Shown here piece by piece: positions 13,056-24,399 of a stretch of DNA of 64,000 nucleotides (within the stretch, counting starts at the first letter, position 1; each line of letters opens with the position of its first letter). A model generated the notes under the pieces. That model was not told the DNA's origin and did no database searches. It saw nothing but the letters and a program-made list of their open reading frames with translations. The DNA comes from Euonymus europaeus (Eukaryota; Streptophyta; Magnoliopsida; Celastrales; Celastraceae). The stretch is from the NCBI GenBank assembly GCA_963580455.1, contig OY756972.1:5471001-5535000 (forward strand). Direction: 5' to 3'. The translations under genes and the position numbers were made by a program.

Positions 13056-14797
13056 ATGGTTCTCACAAACTTCACTGGAGCTGGTGTTGGATTTGGTAAT
13101 CGCTCTCTATAACTTGTTTTACTTCGCAAATTATGTAGATTCAATTCTATGCAAGACCTGTGACAAGTTCTTTCAATTTATTATATTTAAATTCGTTTTC
13201 AGGTTTCGGCGTTGGTTGTGGCTTTGGTGTAGGATGGGGTTTTGGAGGTTAGTCCCAATACCTTCTTCATCCGATACACTTGACTGGTTGTCCATCTATG
13301 TCTTTCAGATTCTATGTAACTTCCATGTTTAACTATTGGAACTTAAACTCTTTAGTCTTGATAAACCATATAGAAATGCATAGACTAGAGGATGTACTTG
13401 GGAGTGCTTGCTTGGTCTCTTGAAAGAACTAAAATATAAAAATAATTTTTTTGCATTGGTGTTCAAAAAGAAAATCAACACTTGTTAGATTAAGTAGCCC
13501 TACGCAGCAGCAATTGGATGTTTTTTGTGATTGATTTTCCCTGGTTATTAAGCCACTCAGTTTGCTTGATCAAACTGTTCTCCTAACCACCATGATTGTC
13601 CTTTGTAAAAGCTTATGATGTTAAGATTCACCCCAAAATTGTTGCATTTTATATAATGTATATTTGTGTAATATTAAAGGAGAGGAATTTAATAATGAAG
13701 TATCTATTTATCCCTCATTCTCTCTATTAAGCTGAGCGTTTAAAGGGCATCTGAGTTCTTCCAGACGATTGTCGCCCTCTCTAGGATTTTCCTAGTTTAT
13801 GAACCTGTTATTGCTATGGAGAACTTTGCTGGAATGCTCTTGTCTCTGTTGCTTTTTTCTGTTTAATAAAGCAGCAACATCATTTACTGATATATCCTTC
13901 ATTGAGTAGCAAGTGGTGAGTTTTCAGCCTTCATTTTCATGATTTGTAATCAGTTGCTAACCATTCATTCTTCAATTGGTTTGTCGACAATTTTTAGAAA
14001 TTTATGAAGGTGAGGCGTATGGTGAAACCACTGGCTAATGCTTGTTGAGCAACCTCTTAGTCAAGTTCTAAATTGTGAACATTAGAAACAAACTTTGTGG
14101 AGCTCTATTGACAGGCTGCTTATTTCAGCCTTTCGGTATGATAAAAGGACGTTGGTTCCAGAATTTCTTATTTTCCCATAGTTTGTCCCATGAAATCCTG
14201 TAACAGTGGCTGCCTTCTAGATTTTTTGTGATATGTGCTAAATTTCTTCTCAATCAAATTTTTGTTTATGTTTATGAATTATGTTGCATTTTTTGTGTTT
14301 AATTTGATGTAAAATTTATATATGTTTCAGTGATTCATAGCAAGAAAGAACGCCAAATCCAATTGTTGGCCGTATCTGTACTTCCAGTTGATTGAGATGA
14401 TCTTCTATATCATTGCATTTGTTTTTGAACACTCATTCTTTTCAACATATTTACTGGTGCATTTGATTTGCTAATGTAAGATTTTCATTCGTACAGGTGT
14501 GCCTTTGAATTTCTTAGGTCTTGGAGCAGGTACACAACCGATATTTTTTTAATTAAATGCATATACATATTCGCGTTTAACCATATTATGGAGGTTTAAA
14601 AAATTGAATTTTCATTGAAAGGTGGAGGCTGCGGGGTTGGTCTAGGCCTTGGATGGGGCTTTGGCAATGTGTACGGTAGTCAATATCGATCATCTAGGGT
14701 CACTTTCAAAGGCGAGGAGTTTGACAGAAAGGATGAAAGTGATAGTAGTAAGTTCAGAGATTTGTCCAAAGCCACCAGGGAAGTTCGTTCGTCGTAA
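13056..14797 (+). CDS. TGD5: TGD5-like small glycine-rich protein
   Basis: Four exons (13056-13095, 13203-13247, 14497-14529, 14622-14797) encode 97 residues. The start [13 protein letters not shown], the repeated Gly-aromatic blocks ([20 protein letters not shown]) and the GSQYRSSR motif match Arabidopsis TGD5. That small protein associates with TGD1, TGD2 and TGD4 in moving lipid from the ER to the plastid. The glycine-rich half (about residues 8-60) is probably membrane-embedded; the C-terminal third is hydrophilic and charged. All three introns are phase 1 and split a glycine codon. The symbol rests on remembered similarity, not on a search; another small glycine-rich protein is the alternative. 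Confidence 0.75.
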
Positions 14798-15204
14798 TAA
14801 CTTTTCATCTTTTCATTGCCGTTTGGTGCGATGAGGGCCATTACATCTTCAGCACAAAATAGAGGATGAGACTTTGAGATACTGAATTGGTTTAATTTCA
14901 TAGACTTGTTTGATAAGAATTGCTTGAGTAGAAGAAATCCTTTGTACCAGTTTCAACATGTGTGTTTTTAAGAAGCCCTAAATTTATGTAAACAGTATCA
15001 AAATATCTGAAGATTTTTGTGTGTACATTAAACCGTAAATGACAGAGGTGCACCATGTTTGTTATGTGGTCAACATTAGATGATAAATGTCCGGAGATGG
15101 TATTATCGGCGTGGAAGTAATGCTTAATCGTGTTTGAATAATGCCTGAATAGATAATAGAACCTTTGAACATAGATCATTCTAGAGGGTGGTAAATTTTT
15201 GTTG
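14798..15204. other. 3' flank of the TGD5-like gene
   Basis: Probable 3' UTR followed by AT-rich spacer. No gene seen. Confidence 0.5.
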
Positions 15205-15725
15205 ACTCAGATGATCGATTTGTGCATCATACGGTTTCTGTACGAAATTCGGGTTCAAATATAAAAAATTTGTCCAATTTAAAATCGTATTTGAGTCCAA
15301 ACATGAAAGTCTTGTTCGATTTAGTTGTCTAGACTTTAATCCGAATTGAATTATTGTATAATTTATTTATTTGGATTTAAATAAATTAGTATGATCAATT
15401 AAGTATGTTTGAAAATTCAAACAAATTATGGTTCGAACAAATAAATATCTAATAAACTCTTTATATTGTCTGACCTGGATAAACCCTGGCTCGAATTTTT
15501 GCTCGAATAGCTCTAATGTTGCACTTTTGTGACCTATAAGTGTAACACATTTGTATATTCTATTCTGATTCAGATTGGTTTGAATTTTTGAATGTACTTA
15601 ATTAATCATATTTGAATTGGTTTAAATCTGAATAATCAAATCGAGTAAAATTTGTATATTTAGATCCAAACTTAATTTTAAGTCGGATAAAATCAGTTGC
15701 ATTTGGGCCCAAATTCTGAAAATAA
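15205..15725. repeat. Dispersed repeat family, copy 1, with a partial inverted second arm
   Basis: About 300 bases (15205-15500) match 25335-25640 in the same orientation: shared pieces include ATGATCGATTT, GAAATTCGG.TTCAAA and GGTCAATTAAGTATG-like runs. The right part (about 15590-15725) is an approximate reverse complement of 15240-15420, so this copy can fold back. No protein is encoded; probably a non-autonomous element. Confidence 0.6.
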
Positions 15726-15985
15726 AACTATTTTCAAATTTGATTTAATCTTAATCGAATAAATTGATTATACAGTAGGACTACCTACCCGGGAGGAGTT
15801 AACGGGCTTGCGCATAATTACATCCAAAAGTATCGGGAATTCTTTACAATTACTCAAAACTATAGGGGAGGAAAATGAGAGTTCTCAATTCGCAGTCCGA
15901 CTTCGACCCAATTTTGCAAGTTTTGGTATTAATTCTAGGATCAGGGTTCGACTCTCCCACAGTTCCAGTGAAGCCAACGGCAGCC

Positions 15986-17841
15986 ATGGATGGTCAAGGC
16001 GAGCTGCTATGCGAGGCGGCGAGGAGCGGAGTTCTTGATAAGTTGAGAGCTATGATTGACTCGGGAGCTGATGTCTCCTACTTCGACCGCGATGGCATCA
16101 CTCCGCTCATGCACGCGGCACGCCTAGGGCACGCCGAGGTGATCAAAGCTCTTCTCGAAGCTGGAGCGCCGTGGAACGCGCTCTCTCCCTCAAATCTTTC
16201 TGCGGGAGATTTCGCCATGGAATTCGGGCACCAAGAAGTATTCGAAGTACTTCTCAATGCAGGTGTGTGGACGGTTGCCTCGAATTTGTTCGTTTGAGAG
16301 TGAAAGTGCTTTTGATTCATGGGGTAATGTATTTAAGGTGAAAATTGACTGATTGTTGATAGATTTTTTGCTGAGTAATGGCTGAATGCATGTCTGGTTG
16401 CCTCTAACTCATTGTTTTCATTCAAAAGTTGAAGAGAAGTTTGTGTATCCGATTGAATTTTTTGGCTGTCCCATTTTGTAGTCTCTTGGCTCATAGAACG
16501 TCAAGATTTGAATTAAGAAAATGTTAGTTTTCATGGCTGCTGTACTATATAATATCAACAAAAGAGTTTTGTGCAGTGTTTGTAGTAATCACACAAATAC
16601 CTTATAGACACCTAATAGCATATGGATAGTTGTTTCTTGCTGTTCCTTGCATTCGTTACTGAGCCCAACTTATAAGCAAAATTTGAAATTTACTGTGTGT
16701 GTGTTTGTGAGTTGGCTCACAATTATGGACTAGCCCAAGACGACCACAGTGGAAGTTCTATTCCTGTATATGCAGCTCCCCATGTTCTTCCTCTACAGCG
16801 AGCACATGCACTGTTCCACAAATTCACCTGTGCATAACTTGTGCTTACATCTTCGAAGATTAATAGGCATAAATTTGTACAATTCTTTTGTGAAACAGAT
16901 AATCTGAAATGGACTTTGGCTTTCTTGAATAGGAATTCAGGCTGAGTTGATCCTAGGAACCATTGCGCGGAAAGAAGATAAAAATGGTGAATCTAGTGGG
17001 GACTACTTGGAGGATAGGGTCTCATTTAGCGAGGATAAGCTGATGGACTCTGATAGCAAGGCTATCATGATGGCTTGGGAGAAGCCATTGATGGAGGCTC
17101 ATGCAAAAGCTGTTTGTTCAGTGGGTGGCCATATATTGAACATTGGGTTTGGCATGGGTCTTGTGGATACAGCCATTCAGCAATACTCTCCGGCTACACA
17201 CACAATTGTTGAGGCTCACCCAGAAGTTTATGAACGTATGCTTCGTAGTGGCTGGGGTGAGAAAGATAATGTGAAGATAATATTTGGCCGTTGGCAGGAC
17301 ATTCTTTCTAAACTTGGATCTTACGATGGTAATTCCTGATTCCCCTTTCAACATTGCACACATCCCTTGTACATATGCACATGTGATCAATTCAAACACA
17401 CAGATTTATGCATTATGCACTTATTGAACTTTTCAAAAGTTACAACTATTAATGTGCCATGATTTTGTATCCTTGTATTTGCTTGTGTGCCCATAATACT
17501 TCTAAAAGAATTTGCTGAATCTTTCAGGTATTTTCTTTGACACATATGGAGAGTACTATGAAGACCTGAGAGTGTTCCACCAACAACTTCCCAAGCTATT
17601 GAAGTCTGGGGGGATTTACTCATTCTTCAATGGCCTTTGTGCTGGTAATGCTTTCTTCCATGTTGTTTACTGCCATTTAGTTTCTCTCGAATTAGAGAAT
17701 TTGGGCTACTCCACGCAACTAATTCCCTTGCCTGTCAAGGATTGTTTGGGAGAAGAAGTGTGGGATGGTGTGAGGCACAAATATTGGCAACTTGATACAT
17801 ACTACCTTCCTGTTTGTCAGTCTATTCGAGATTCTGACTGA
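15986..17841 (+). CDS. Ankyrin-repeat arginine N-methyltransferase, RMT2 type
   Basis: Three exons (15986-16262, 16933-17328, 17528-17841), both introns phase 1, encode 328 residues. Two to three ankyrin repeats fill residues 1-95 (GITPLMHAARLGHAEVIKAL). The C-terminal domain is an AdoMet-dependent methyltransferase with a glycine loop (ILNIGFGMGLVDTAIQQ), the acidic strand HTIVEAHPEVYE and the post-II block YDGIFFDTYGEYYEDL. In yeast, Rmt2 methylates the delta nitrogen of an arginine in ribosomal protein L12. The plant orthologue probably modifies a cytosolic or ribosomal target; that is inferred from the family. The start at 15986 (MDGQGELLCEAARSG) is favoured because the 37 residues added by an upstream in-frame ATG at 15875 are unlike the family. 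Confidence 0.88.
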
Positions 17842-18686
17842 TTTTTGAATTTATCATATAACAGATAATCCTTCATTTCCTGAGTTTGTTATTGTTGGAT
17901 ACTACTGCAGGTGATTTTTTTCTATTTACTCTACTGCAGAGTTGGATGTTACTGATTCAGGCTTTTCTGTTATCTTCATATTTGGTGATTATTTTATATT
18001 AGGCAATAAATACTGGAGATATACTAGCCCTTAAATTGATATATATATATAACTGTTCATAGATATAAATATACGTACACACACATGCATAGTTGTGATA
18101 TATATACTCAGACATATGCATAACAGTTACGTATACACACACATTTGCATAACTGTTTTACACATATATACTCAGTTTATATACATACACAGTTATATAA
18201 ATATATATATATAACTGAAAAAATGATATATATGCTGAAAAATGTTGTAGGTAAATGATATATGTGTCTATATAAATATATACTTAAAATAAATTTATAT
18301 TTAGATGTATGACTCTAATAATTACTTTTAAAACCAAATATTGAAGGCAAATCCGGAAAGTAATTTATAATTCATTACAATTTAGCTATATAGCCTACAT
18401 TAACCAAACACTTGAATGTAATTACTTTGTGATTAGATGACCTTATTTTGATTACTAGTATTAGAATTCCAATTATGATTATAAATCAATGGAACCAAAC
18501 GGGAAGTGTGTACTGATCGCCTCAGCAAGCAACAACAATCACGACTGGTCTTACATTGTCAGTTGCTGAAGTATAAGACAAAGCAGGAAAGACATTATTT
18601 GCACATATGAAGAGCAATATAACTCGGGCATGCAGATTTTGCAAGACCCAGAAGTAGAGCCCCTGCACTCTTGTCCATCATTATGA
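17842..18686. other. Intergenic, with cryptic AT/AC-rich simple repeats
   Basis: From about 18030 to 18300 the DNA is a patchwork of TATATA, ACACACA and ATGCATA motifs with repeated ATAACTGTT and ATATATACTCAG phrases. It lies between two convergent genes and contains their 3' ends. No gene seen. Confidence 0.6.
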
Positions 18687-20990
18687 TCAAGTCCAGGTAA
18701 ATGCTATTGGACTACCAACAACATGTTTCCCATCTGACCACTCTAGGCGAGCAAAGTTGTTTGTACCTGATGGCATAGAGCTAGCAGTGAATGTGACTGT
18801 GTAACTCTGTTTCTCATAGAGCTTACTGAAAGCCAGTGATTCTGGCTGGACCAAGATTTTCACTGATGGAGTTGGAGAAATGACTGAAACCTTAAACGTT
18901 GCTGGAGTGCCCACGTTAGTTAAAGTCCTCGTATGTCTGACTGTGCTTATTGTACCAGCACCACCCCTTAGGCCTGAAGCAGTTTGCAGTGGTACTGAGA
19001 AAGAAGGATAGTTAAGATCTCCCACGCTATATTTCTTTTTTGCTTCACAGTTGTAGGCTCTATTTGAAACAAGCTTGATCTCAGATTGGGTATAGTTTAG
19101 AGCGCATAGGAACGCGAGGTAGTCATCCACTTGGGCGTCGTAAACAAGACCAGGGTCAATGGCTGCCACTGGATCTACATGTCCGGCACCGTAATCAAAG
19201 GGTGTTGATGATTGTCCTGTAGCAACATCTTGTATGGTCTTGCCATTTTTGTAAGCTGAGTAAGCTGTGGTCATAAGTGCCGATCTAATGGCAGCCGGGC
19301 TCCAATCTGGGTGAGCAGCCTTGATGAATGCAGCTAGACCGCTTACATGAGGGCATGACATAGATGTACCTGAAATTATATTGAAACTCACGTGCCTTTT
19401 ATCACCTTCTAATCCAGTTGGTCCAATTCCGCCACTCCACCCAGCTAGGATATTTACTCCTGGTGCTATCAGATCTGGTTTTAGTATTTCTGGATTTAGC
19501 ATATTTGGACCTCTGGAGCTGAATGCAGCAACAACCGGTGATGGTTGGACTCCCAATTGGGTTCTTCCGGAAGTAATTGTGGCTGTTGGATTTCTCACAG
19601 AGAGAACATATTTCTTAATTGCATCGCCTGCTCTTTGGCCTACAGCTGATGAAGGAAGTAGATGTGCGTCGGCAATCAGCTCCTCCGCGTAGAGTTCAGT
19701 GTTGGCTAATATCATCCCTGCACCACCAGCAGCTTTGACCATTAGACCCTTGTGCGCCCTAGAGTTTCCACCTCGATCACAAATCACAATTTTCCCTCTC
19801 ACTTGTGCAGGAATCAAAGTCCCAGACATGCAAAGATTACCATTACTGGACTTACTGGCCTTAGCACCATAAACAACGGGAACCAATTGACCGGATGGTT
19901 GTTTTCCACTGTAGAGCGATACGCCGTAGTATTTTTCTCCATTCCCTAGGGTAACAGTGGCTGGGAAATCACGGTCAAGAGTTCCTGCACCTACTGTGGT
20001 TATCCATGGTGCTACATTAGCCAAACTGCCTGAACTTGGACCTCCATTTCCAGCCGAGCAAGATACCAGAATTCCTTGAGCCATTGCTGAGAAAGCTCCA
20101 ACTGCAACAGTATCTCTGTAGTAATCAGATACTCCTCCCCCAATAGACAAGGATAAAACATTGACACCATCCTCAACAGCTTTCTCCAGTGCAGCTAGTA
20201 TATCAGAACCAAAGCAGCCACCAAGCCAACAAACCTTGTAAACAGCCACTCGAGCTTTTGGTGCCATTCCGCGTGCTACCCCATTAGCGAAACCAAAAAG
20301 GTTAGCTCCTGAGACAGCTGACCCAGCTGCCGTAGTGACAGTGTGAGTTCCATGGCCATCATCATCTCTTGGAGATTTTGATTCCATTGATTCATCAATG
20401 GGTCCATATGCTGCTTCATACCCATTTGAGAAGAACCTTGCACCAATCAGTTTGCGATTGCAACTCGATGAGTTGAAGGTTTTACCCAACTCGCACTCAC
20501 CTTTCCAGCTTATAGGCACTGGCCCAAGCCCTGTGTCATCAAAACTTTTTAACTCAGGCCAAGCACCGGTGTCCAGTACTCCAACAATCACATCACTCAT
20601 TGAGTCAGATTCAGGAAGGAAAGCACCGCTCCTTCCTAATCCAAGGAACTCTGGTGTTCGAGTTGTGTGAAGCTCGTATTTCATTTCAGGCAGAACACGA
20701 AGAATCCCCGGTTGTTTTTCCAGTGACTCTGCTTCCACAGCGGTTAACCTTGTTGAGAAACCATGAACCACGTTTTTGTAGGTGTAAATCATCTCGGCTC
20801 GCTCTGATGCCGATTTCAAGGATGATTCATACCAGTCCAGGTGTTCAGTGAAACTTACTGGCATATTGGACTTATCCATATGAACTATGTATGTCTTTTT
20901 GGATTGATGACCCCTCTCTTCTGCTACGGCTTTCATGTAACAGAAGCACAGCAGCATAACCATCTGTAGAAGCCAGAAATTCGTCTTCAT
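18687..20990 (-). CDS. Subtilisin-like serine protease, SBT1 (ARA12-like) clade
   Basis: A single exon of 767 residues, the usual length for intronless SBT1 subtilases. It has a signal peptide (MKTNFWLLQMVMLLCF), an I9 inhibitor propeptide (about 30-110: TYIVHMDKS to the HTTRTP junction), then the S8 catalytic domain with Asp140 (VLDTG), His213 (DDDGHGTHT), oxyanion Asn315 (SAGNGGP) and Ser543 (SGTSMSCPH). A PA domain is inserted between Asn and Ser (about 350-470), and a fibronectin-III-like tail ends it. All catalytic residues are present. Relatives are secreted to the cell wall, where they process wall proteins or peptides. The usual VWPES after the first Asp motif reads AWPEL here. Upstream extension to 21011 needs a GTG start; the ATG at 20990 is chosen because it begins the signal peptide. 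Confidence 0.93.
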   Translation of the reverse strand: MKTNFWLLQMVMLLCFCYMKAVAEERGHQSKKTYIVHMDKSNMPVSFTEHLDWYESSLKSASERAEMIYTYKNVVHGFSTRLTAVEAESLEKQPGILRVLPEMKYELHTTRTPEFLGLGRSGAFLPESDSMSDVIVGVLDTGAWPELKSFDDTGLGPVPISWKGECELGKTFNSSSCNRKLIGARFFSNGYEAAYGPIDESMESKSPRDDDGHGTHTVTTAAGSAVSGANLFGFANGVARGMAPKARVAVYKVCWLGGCFGSDILAALEKAVEDGVNVLSLSIGGGVSDYYRDTVAVGAFSAMAQGILVSCSAGNGGPSSGSLANVAPWITTVGAGTLDRDFPATVTLGNGEKYYGVSLYSGKQPSGQLVPVVYGAKASKSSNGNLCMSGTLIPAQVRGKIVICDRGGNSRAHKGLMVKAAGGAGMILANTELYAEELIADAHLLPSSAVGQRAGDAIKKYVLSVRNPTATITSGRTQLGVQPSPVVAAFSSRGPNMLNPEILKPDLIAPGVNILAGWSGGIGPTGLEGDKRHVSFNIISGTSMSCPHVSGLAAFIKAAHPDWSPAAIRSALMTTAYSAYKNGKTIQDVATGQSSTPFDYGAGHVDPVAAIDPGLVYDAQVDDYLAFLCALNYTQSEIKLVSNRAYNCEAKKKYSVGDLNYPSFSVPLQTASGLRGGAGTISTVRHTRTLTNVGTPATFKVSVISPTPSVKILVQPESLAFSKLYEKQSYTVTFTASSMPSGTNNFARLEWSDGKHVVGSPIAFTWT

Positions 20991-21776
20991 AGTTTGCAAA
21001 GCAGTTGACACTTGAATGAGTGTGTTGTGGAAAATATTTTTGTTTTAGATTTGGGTTGGGAGGAGAAACATGTAGCTCATATGAGGCTAATAGAGATTCT
21101 CTTGGCCTCAGACTGCCGACTTTTTCTGTGATCAATAATGATACAGCCAAGGATTATATATGGTTATTTATTATAGGAAGACACCAGGTTTGACTCCAGT
21201 AATTTGCAGCATAGTGAAACTTGGAAATGAATTTGGAGATATATTGATGAATGTTGTGAAGTGGCTCATGCCAACCTATATAGATGAAAATTTTCTATGC
21301 TCAAGATTTTTGGAACAGATAAGATCGAAGATCGAGACAGAATGTACGCAGATTTTGTTTCACATAAAGATTCTACTTTGGCTAGTGTGTGTTTGCCTAC
21401 CAAATTGTGGAAGGCGTGGGCAGTGATGAACACACTAGGAACGCACTCACTTGGATGATTACTCTCATACTATGCATAAGTAGATGATAATGTACTCATT
21501 TAGTGTGTCAATTGTGCCATTATTTTTCTGCTTTACCTACATTCCTTTTTGGACTCAATATTCTTACTATACTTGTGCACAGGTATTAGGCTTCTTACTT
21601 TTAACAAATAGTAACAAATAGGTCTGCTTTTTCTCTCCATTTAAAAAGATGAATATTTTGAATGGGACAAGATGTCATGTTCCACAGTGGGAACAATTGA
21701 ATTGATGATGCATGTTATCAATTGTTGTATGGTGAATTAACAGTCTTTTCAGCCAGCCAACTGCATTATACGCTAA
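20991..21776. other. Subtilase promoter side and spacer
   Basis: Holds the minus-strand promoter and leader of the subtilase. No other gene seen. Confidence 0.4.
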
Positions 21777-22161
21777 GAGCAAATGCAATGGTGAGGGTAT
21801 ACATCCCCTCAATTGGGTTCATTTCTATTCAATAAAAACACATTTTTAGCACAATTAAATTAGTATAATAAATCTTTCAATACAGTCACATCAGCAAAAT
21901 ATATCTTTCAATACAAAATTATTATCCAACATATACTCTTTCATTACTTCATTCATTCTCTAACAAAATTACATCAAAATCAATACTGAATCTCACATAT
22001 TTTATAACAAGTCAAGTCGCATACTCATCTATATCACCAAAACACATATTTTAATACAGTCACATCAAAAAAACACATATTTCAATATAGTTACATCAAC
22101 AAAAACACACATTTTCATACATTATTCATTCTCCCTTAAAATCTCACCATTCTATTTGCTC
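21777..22161. mobile_element. Tourist-like MITE with TAA target duplication
   Basis: The 385-base element starts GAGCAAATGCAATGGTGAG and its right end in reverse complement reads GAGCAAATAGAATGGTGAG. It is flanked by TAA at 21774-21776 and 22162-22164. The TWA target and short inverted ends fit the Tourist group, mobilised by PIF/Harbinger transposases. The interior is AT-rich and repeats ACACATATTT-CAATA-like phrases. No coding capacity. Confidence 0.85.
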
Positions 22162-22373
22162 TAATAGTATTATACTATTATGTATACAGGTTTAGTGGAA
22201 AACCCACTAATCAACCAAGGACTCTAAGAAAGATTAAACTAAAATGTTTGCTAATATTAGCATTTGCCATCATACGATTCTGGTGGACAGAATTGTTATA
22301 TAATGATGATAGTGGAAATTTTGGCCCATAATTCTAAAACGATTTCATGCATTTTTATAATGAAATAATTTAG

Positions 22374-22566
22374 GGTATGTTTGATATGTTGGTTTTAATC
22401 TTCTTTTCATTTCATTTTTTTGATAAACATAAACCAAACTCGAAAAAATGCTTGGTTGCCTATTTCATAAAACACGGAAAATAAAAAATAAATAAAAAAC
22501 AATTTAGAAATAGAAAACCAAAAATAAAAAATCTAAAAACATAGAAAATAAACCAAACGGATTCTA
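22374..22566. mobile_element. Possible small MITE
   Basis: The ends are loosely inverted (TAGGGTATGTTTG at the left; TAGAATCCGTTTGG when the right end is complemented), a form common in plant MITEs. No target duplication was found. Confidence 0.35.
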
Positions 22567-23319
22567 ATATATTCTATGGGAGGAAAGCCAACCCCATTAT
22601 GCCATATTGCCAATTTACCCTCCCATGTAGTTTATCTTAAGTAATCAATAGTTTCTAAGATTACATGTTTAATACTTTAATCGTGATTGATAGTGGTGTT
22701 TTGTTTTTTCCCACTCAATTGTCTAGCTTTTTTAGTGATTAGCTGGGATGGACCCTACATAGGCCACCACTAATAATTGCTGTCTATTATTAATTAATTG
22801 ATGAGACTTTATTTATATGACAGTTTTATCCTTCCAAAGCTGCAATCCAGTCCATTCCCCTTGAAAATACAGAGACTGGAAGTTGAACTAATTGTTCCTT
22901 CAATTGAAGACCAATCTTCGTATCAACCGTTGAACTTAAGGAACTCTTTGGGTTACCTGCGAAACATTTTGCAGTCCAAACAACAGGAATAAAGTAAACA
23001 ACAAATGTGAAAATTGGACAAGTTGTTGCATTATTGTTAGCATCCCATCAGTGTCTGTGATTGTCAATGAGGTGGCAGACACTAAAGAAGAATTAGAAAT
23101 AAACCTAAAAGACAAAGGAAATTAAGGGAAAGCGAGAGTCCATTATATATACAGATACATACATACATACATCTATATATAGACACACACGTTTTCTCGA
23201 ATAGTGATAAATAAATAAACGACAGTGTTACACCCCTCATATTTTGGTATCCCAATATATCTCAATTTCACATGGTGTAGGATTCAATACTTGATTGTGT
23301 ATTTTTTAAAATTAAAAAT
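22567..23319. other. AT-rich spacer
   Basis: No gene recognised. Includes a short ATAC-type simple repeat near 23150-23190. Confidence 0.5.
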
Positions 23320-23575
23320 GACTTTAATTTCATTATTTTTTATAAATTATGAATTCCATTTTTTTTTCAATGGAATAAACCCATGTCTGATACATAATTT
23401 AATAGAAATTACGAATTCCGTTGTTTTTTTTTTCAATGGAATAAGTATATGTCTAATTCATAATTGAATATAAATTAATTTCATTATTTTTTTAATGGAA
23501 TAAGCATAAATTTCTTACATAAGTTGATAGAAATTACGAATTCCATTGTTTTTTCCCAATAGAAAAAGTCACAAG
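23320..23575. repeat. Minisatellite of about 70-75 bp units
   Basis: At least three diverged units carry the phrase GAATTCCATT or GAATTCCGTT, a T-run, CAATGGAATAAG, then an AT-rich tail before the next GAATTCC. Units differ by small indels, so the period varies. Confidence 0.7.
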
Positions 23576-23737
23576 AGTGTGAAAACTCTTACTATATGTT
23601 CAGATTGTTCTACATTTAACTTCCAAACACAAGTAGGTCACAAATACAATAATATCACATCTGACACTACTAAACAACAATTAACCTTCCAAAAATCAAT
23701 GAAATGCATAAAAAACCAATGGAATATTATTTGGCGA

Positions 23738-24020
23738 CTATTTTGGTTGTTTTGTGGCGGAAACATGTAAAGCTTGTGGAGACAATTTCAATGATGGTGG
23801 TGGTTCACGAAGGGGTAGCCTACGGTGGCCAGATCGGGCTTCAAAAGTTCCGGTTGGCCTCGGCTTCAGGTGAGATTCTGACGGAAAAGACGGTTGTTGG
23901 CAGCAAACGACAGTCAGAGATGAGTCACAGTGCTCGGGCGTTTCAGTTTGGTGGGTCGACAACTCCGATCGATGGCCAGACGGTGGAGTTTGGATTCTGA
24001 AAGAGAGAGAGAGAGAGAGT
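23738..24020. other. GC-rich patch, unassigned
   Basis: Open on both strands (98 codons plus, 103 codons minus) and ending in a (GA)n run at 24001-24020. Neither translation resembles a family I know. Isolated GC-rich patches like this are common in plant transposon termini or untranslated regions, so no coding call is made. Confidence 0.3.
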
Positions 24021-24190
24021 GGGTTATTTGTATGAATTTCAAAATTCAAAATTTATCCACCTAGGATTGCCTTACATGGACATGCAACCAAGGATTGGGA
24101 TACATGGGACACCAGATTGTTGTGGTATATATCATTTTCGATAAATAAATAACATATATTTTAGGAGTTCATGGTAGCCAATTTTTAAAT

Positions 24191-24390
24191 AATAAGTGTT
24201 AAATACTATGGGGAATAGATTCGCTAAATCCTAACGGACTCGTGTATTAGATCTTCATGTTATAACCTAAATAATAAATGTTAAACCCTAAGGAAAACGG
24301 ATTCACTAAACTCTAACGGGCTTGCGTATCAAATTTTCATGTTATAACTTAAACAATAAGTTTAAAAAAAACAATAAATATTAAACTCTT
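24191..24390. repeat. 82-bp tandem repeat, locus 1
   Basis: Two full 82-base units (24191-24272, 24273-24354) and part of a third. Each begins AATAA(G/A)TGTTAAA and contains CTAACGG(A/G)CT and TTCATGTTATAACNTAAA. The same unit occurs at 48668-48885. Confidence 0.85.
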
Positions 24391-24399
24391 AGGAGAACA

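Noticed and set aside
23704..24049. Opposed 98- and 103-codon frames in a GC-rich patch
   Set aside because: Neither translation resembles a known family, and both strands are open only because of base composition.
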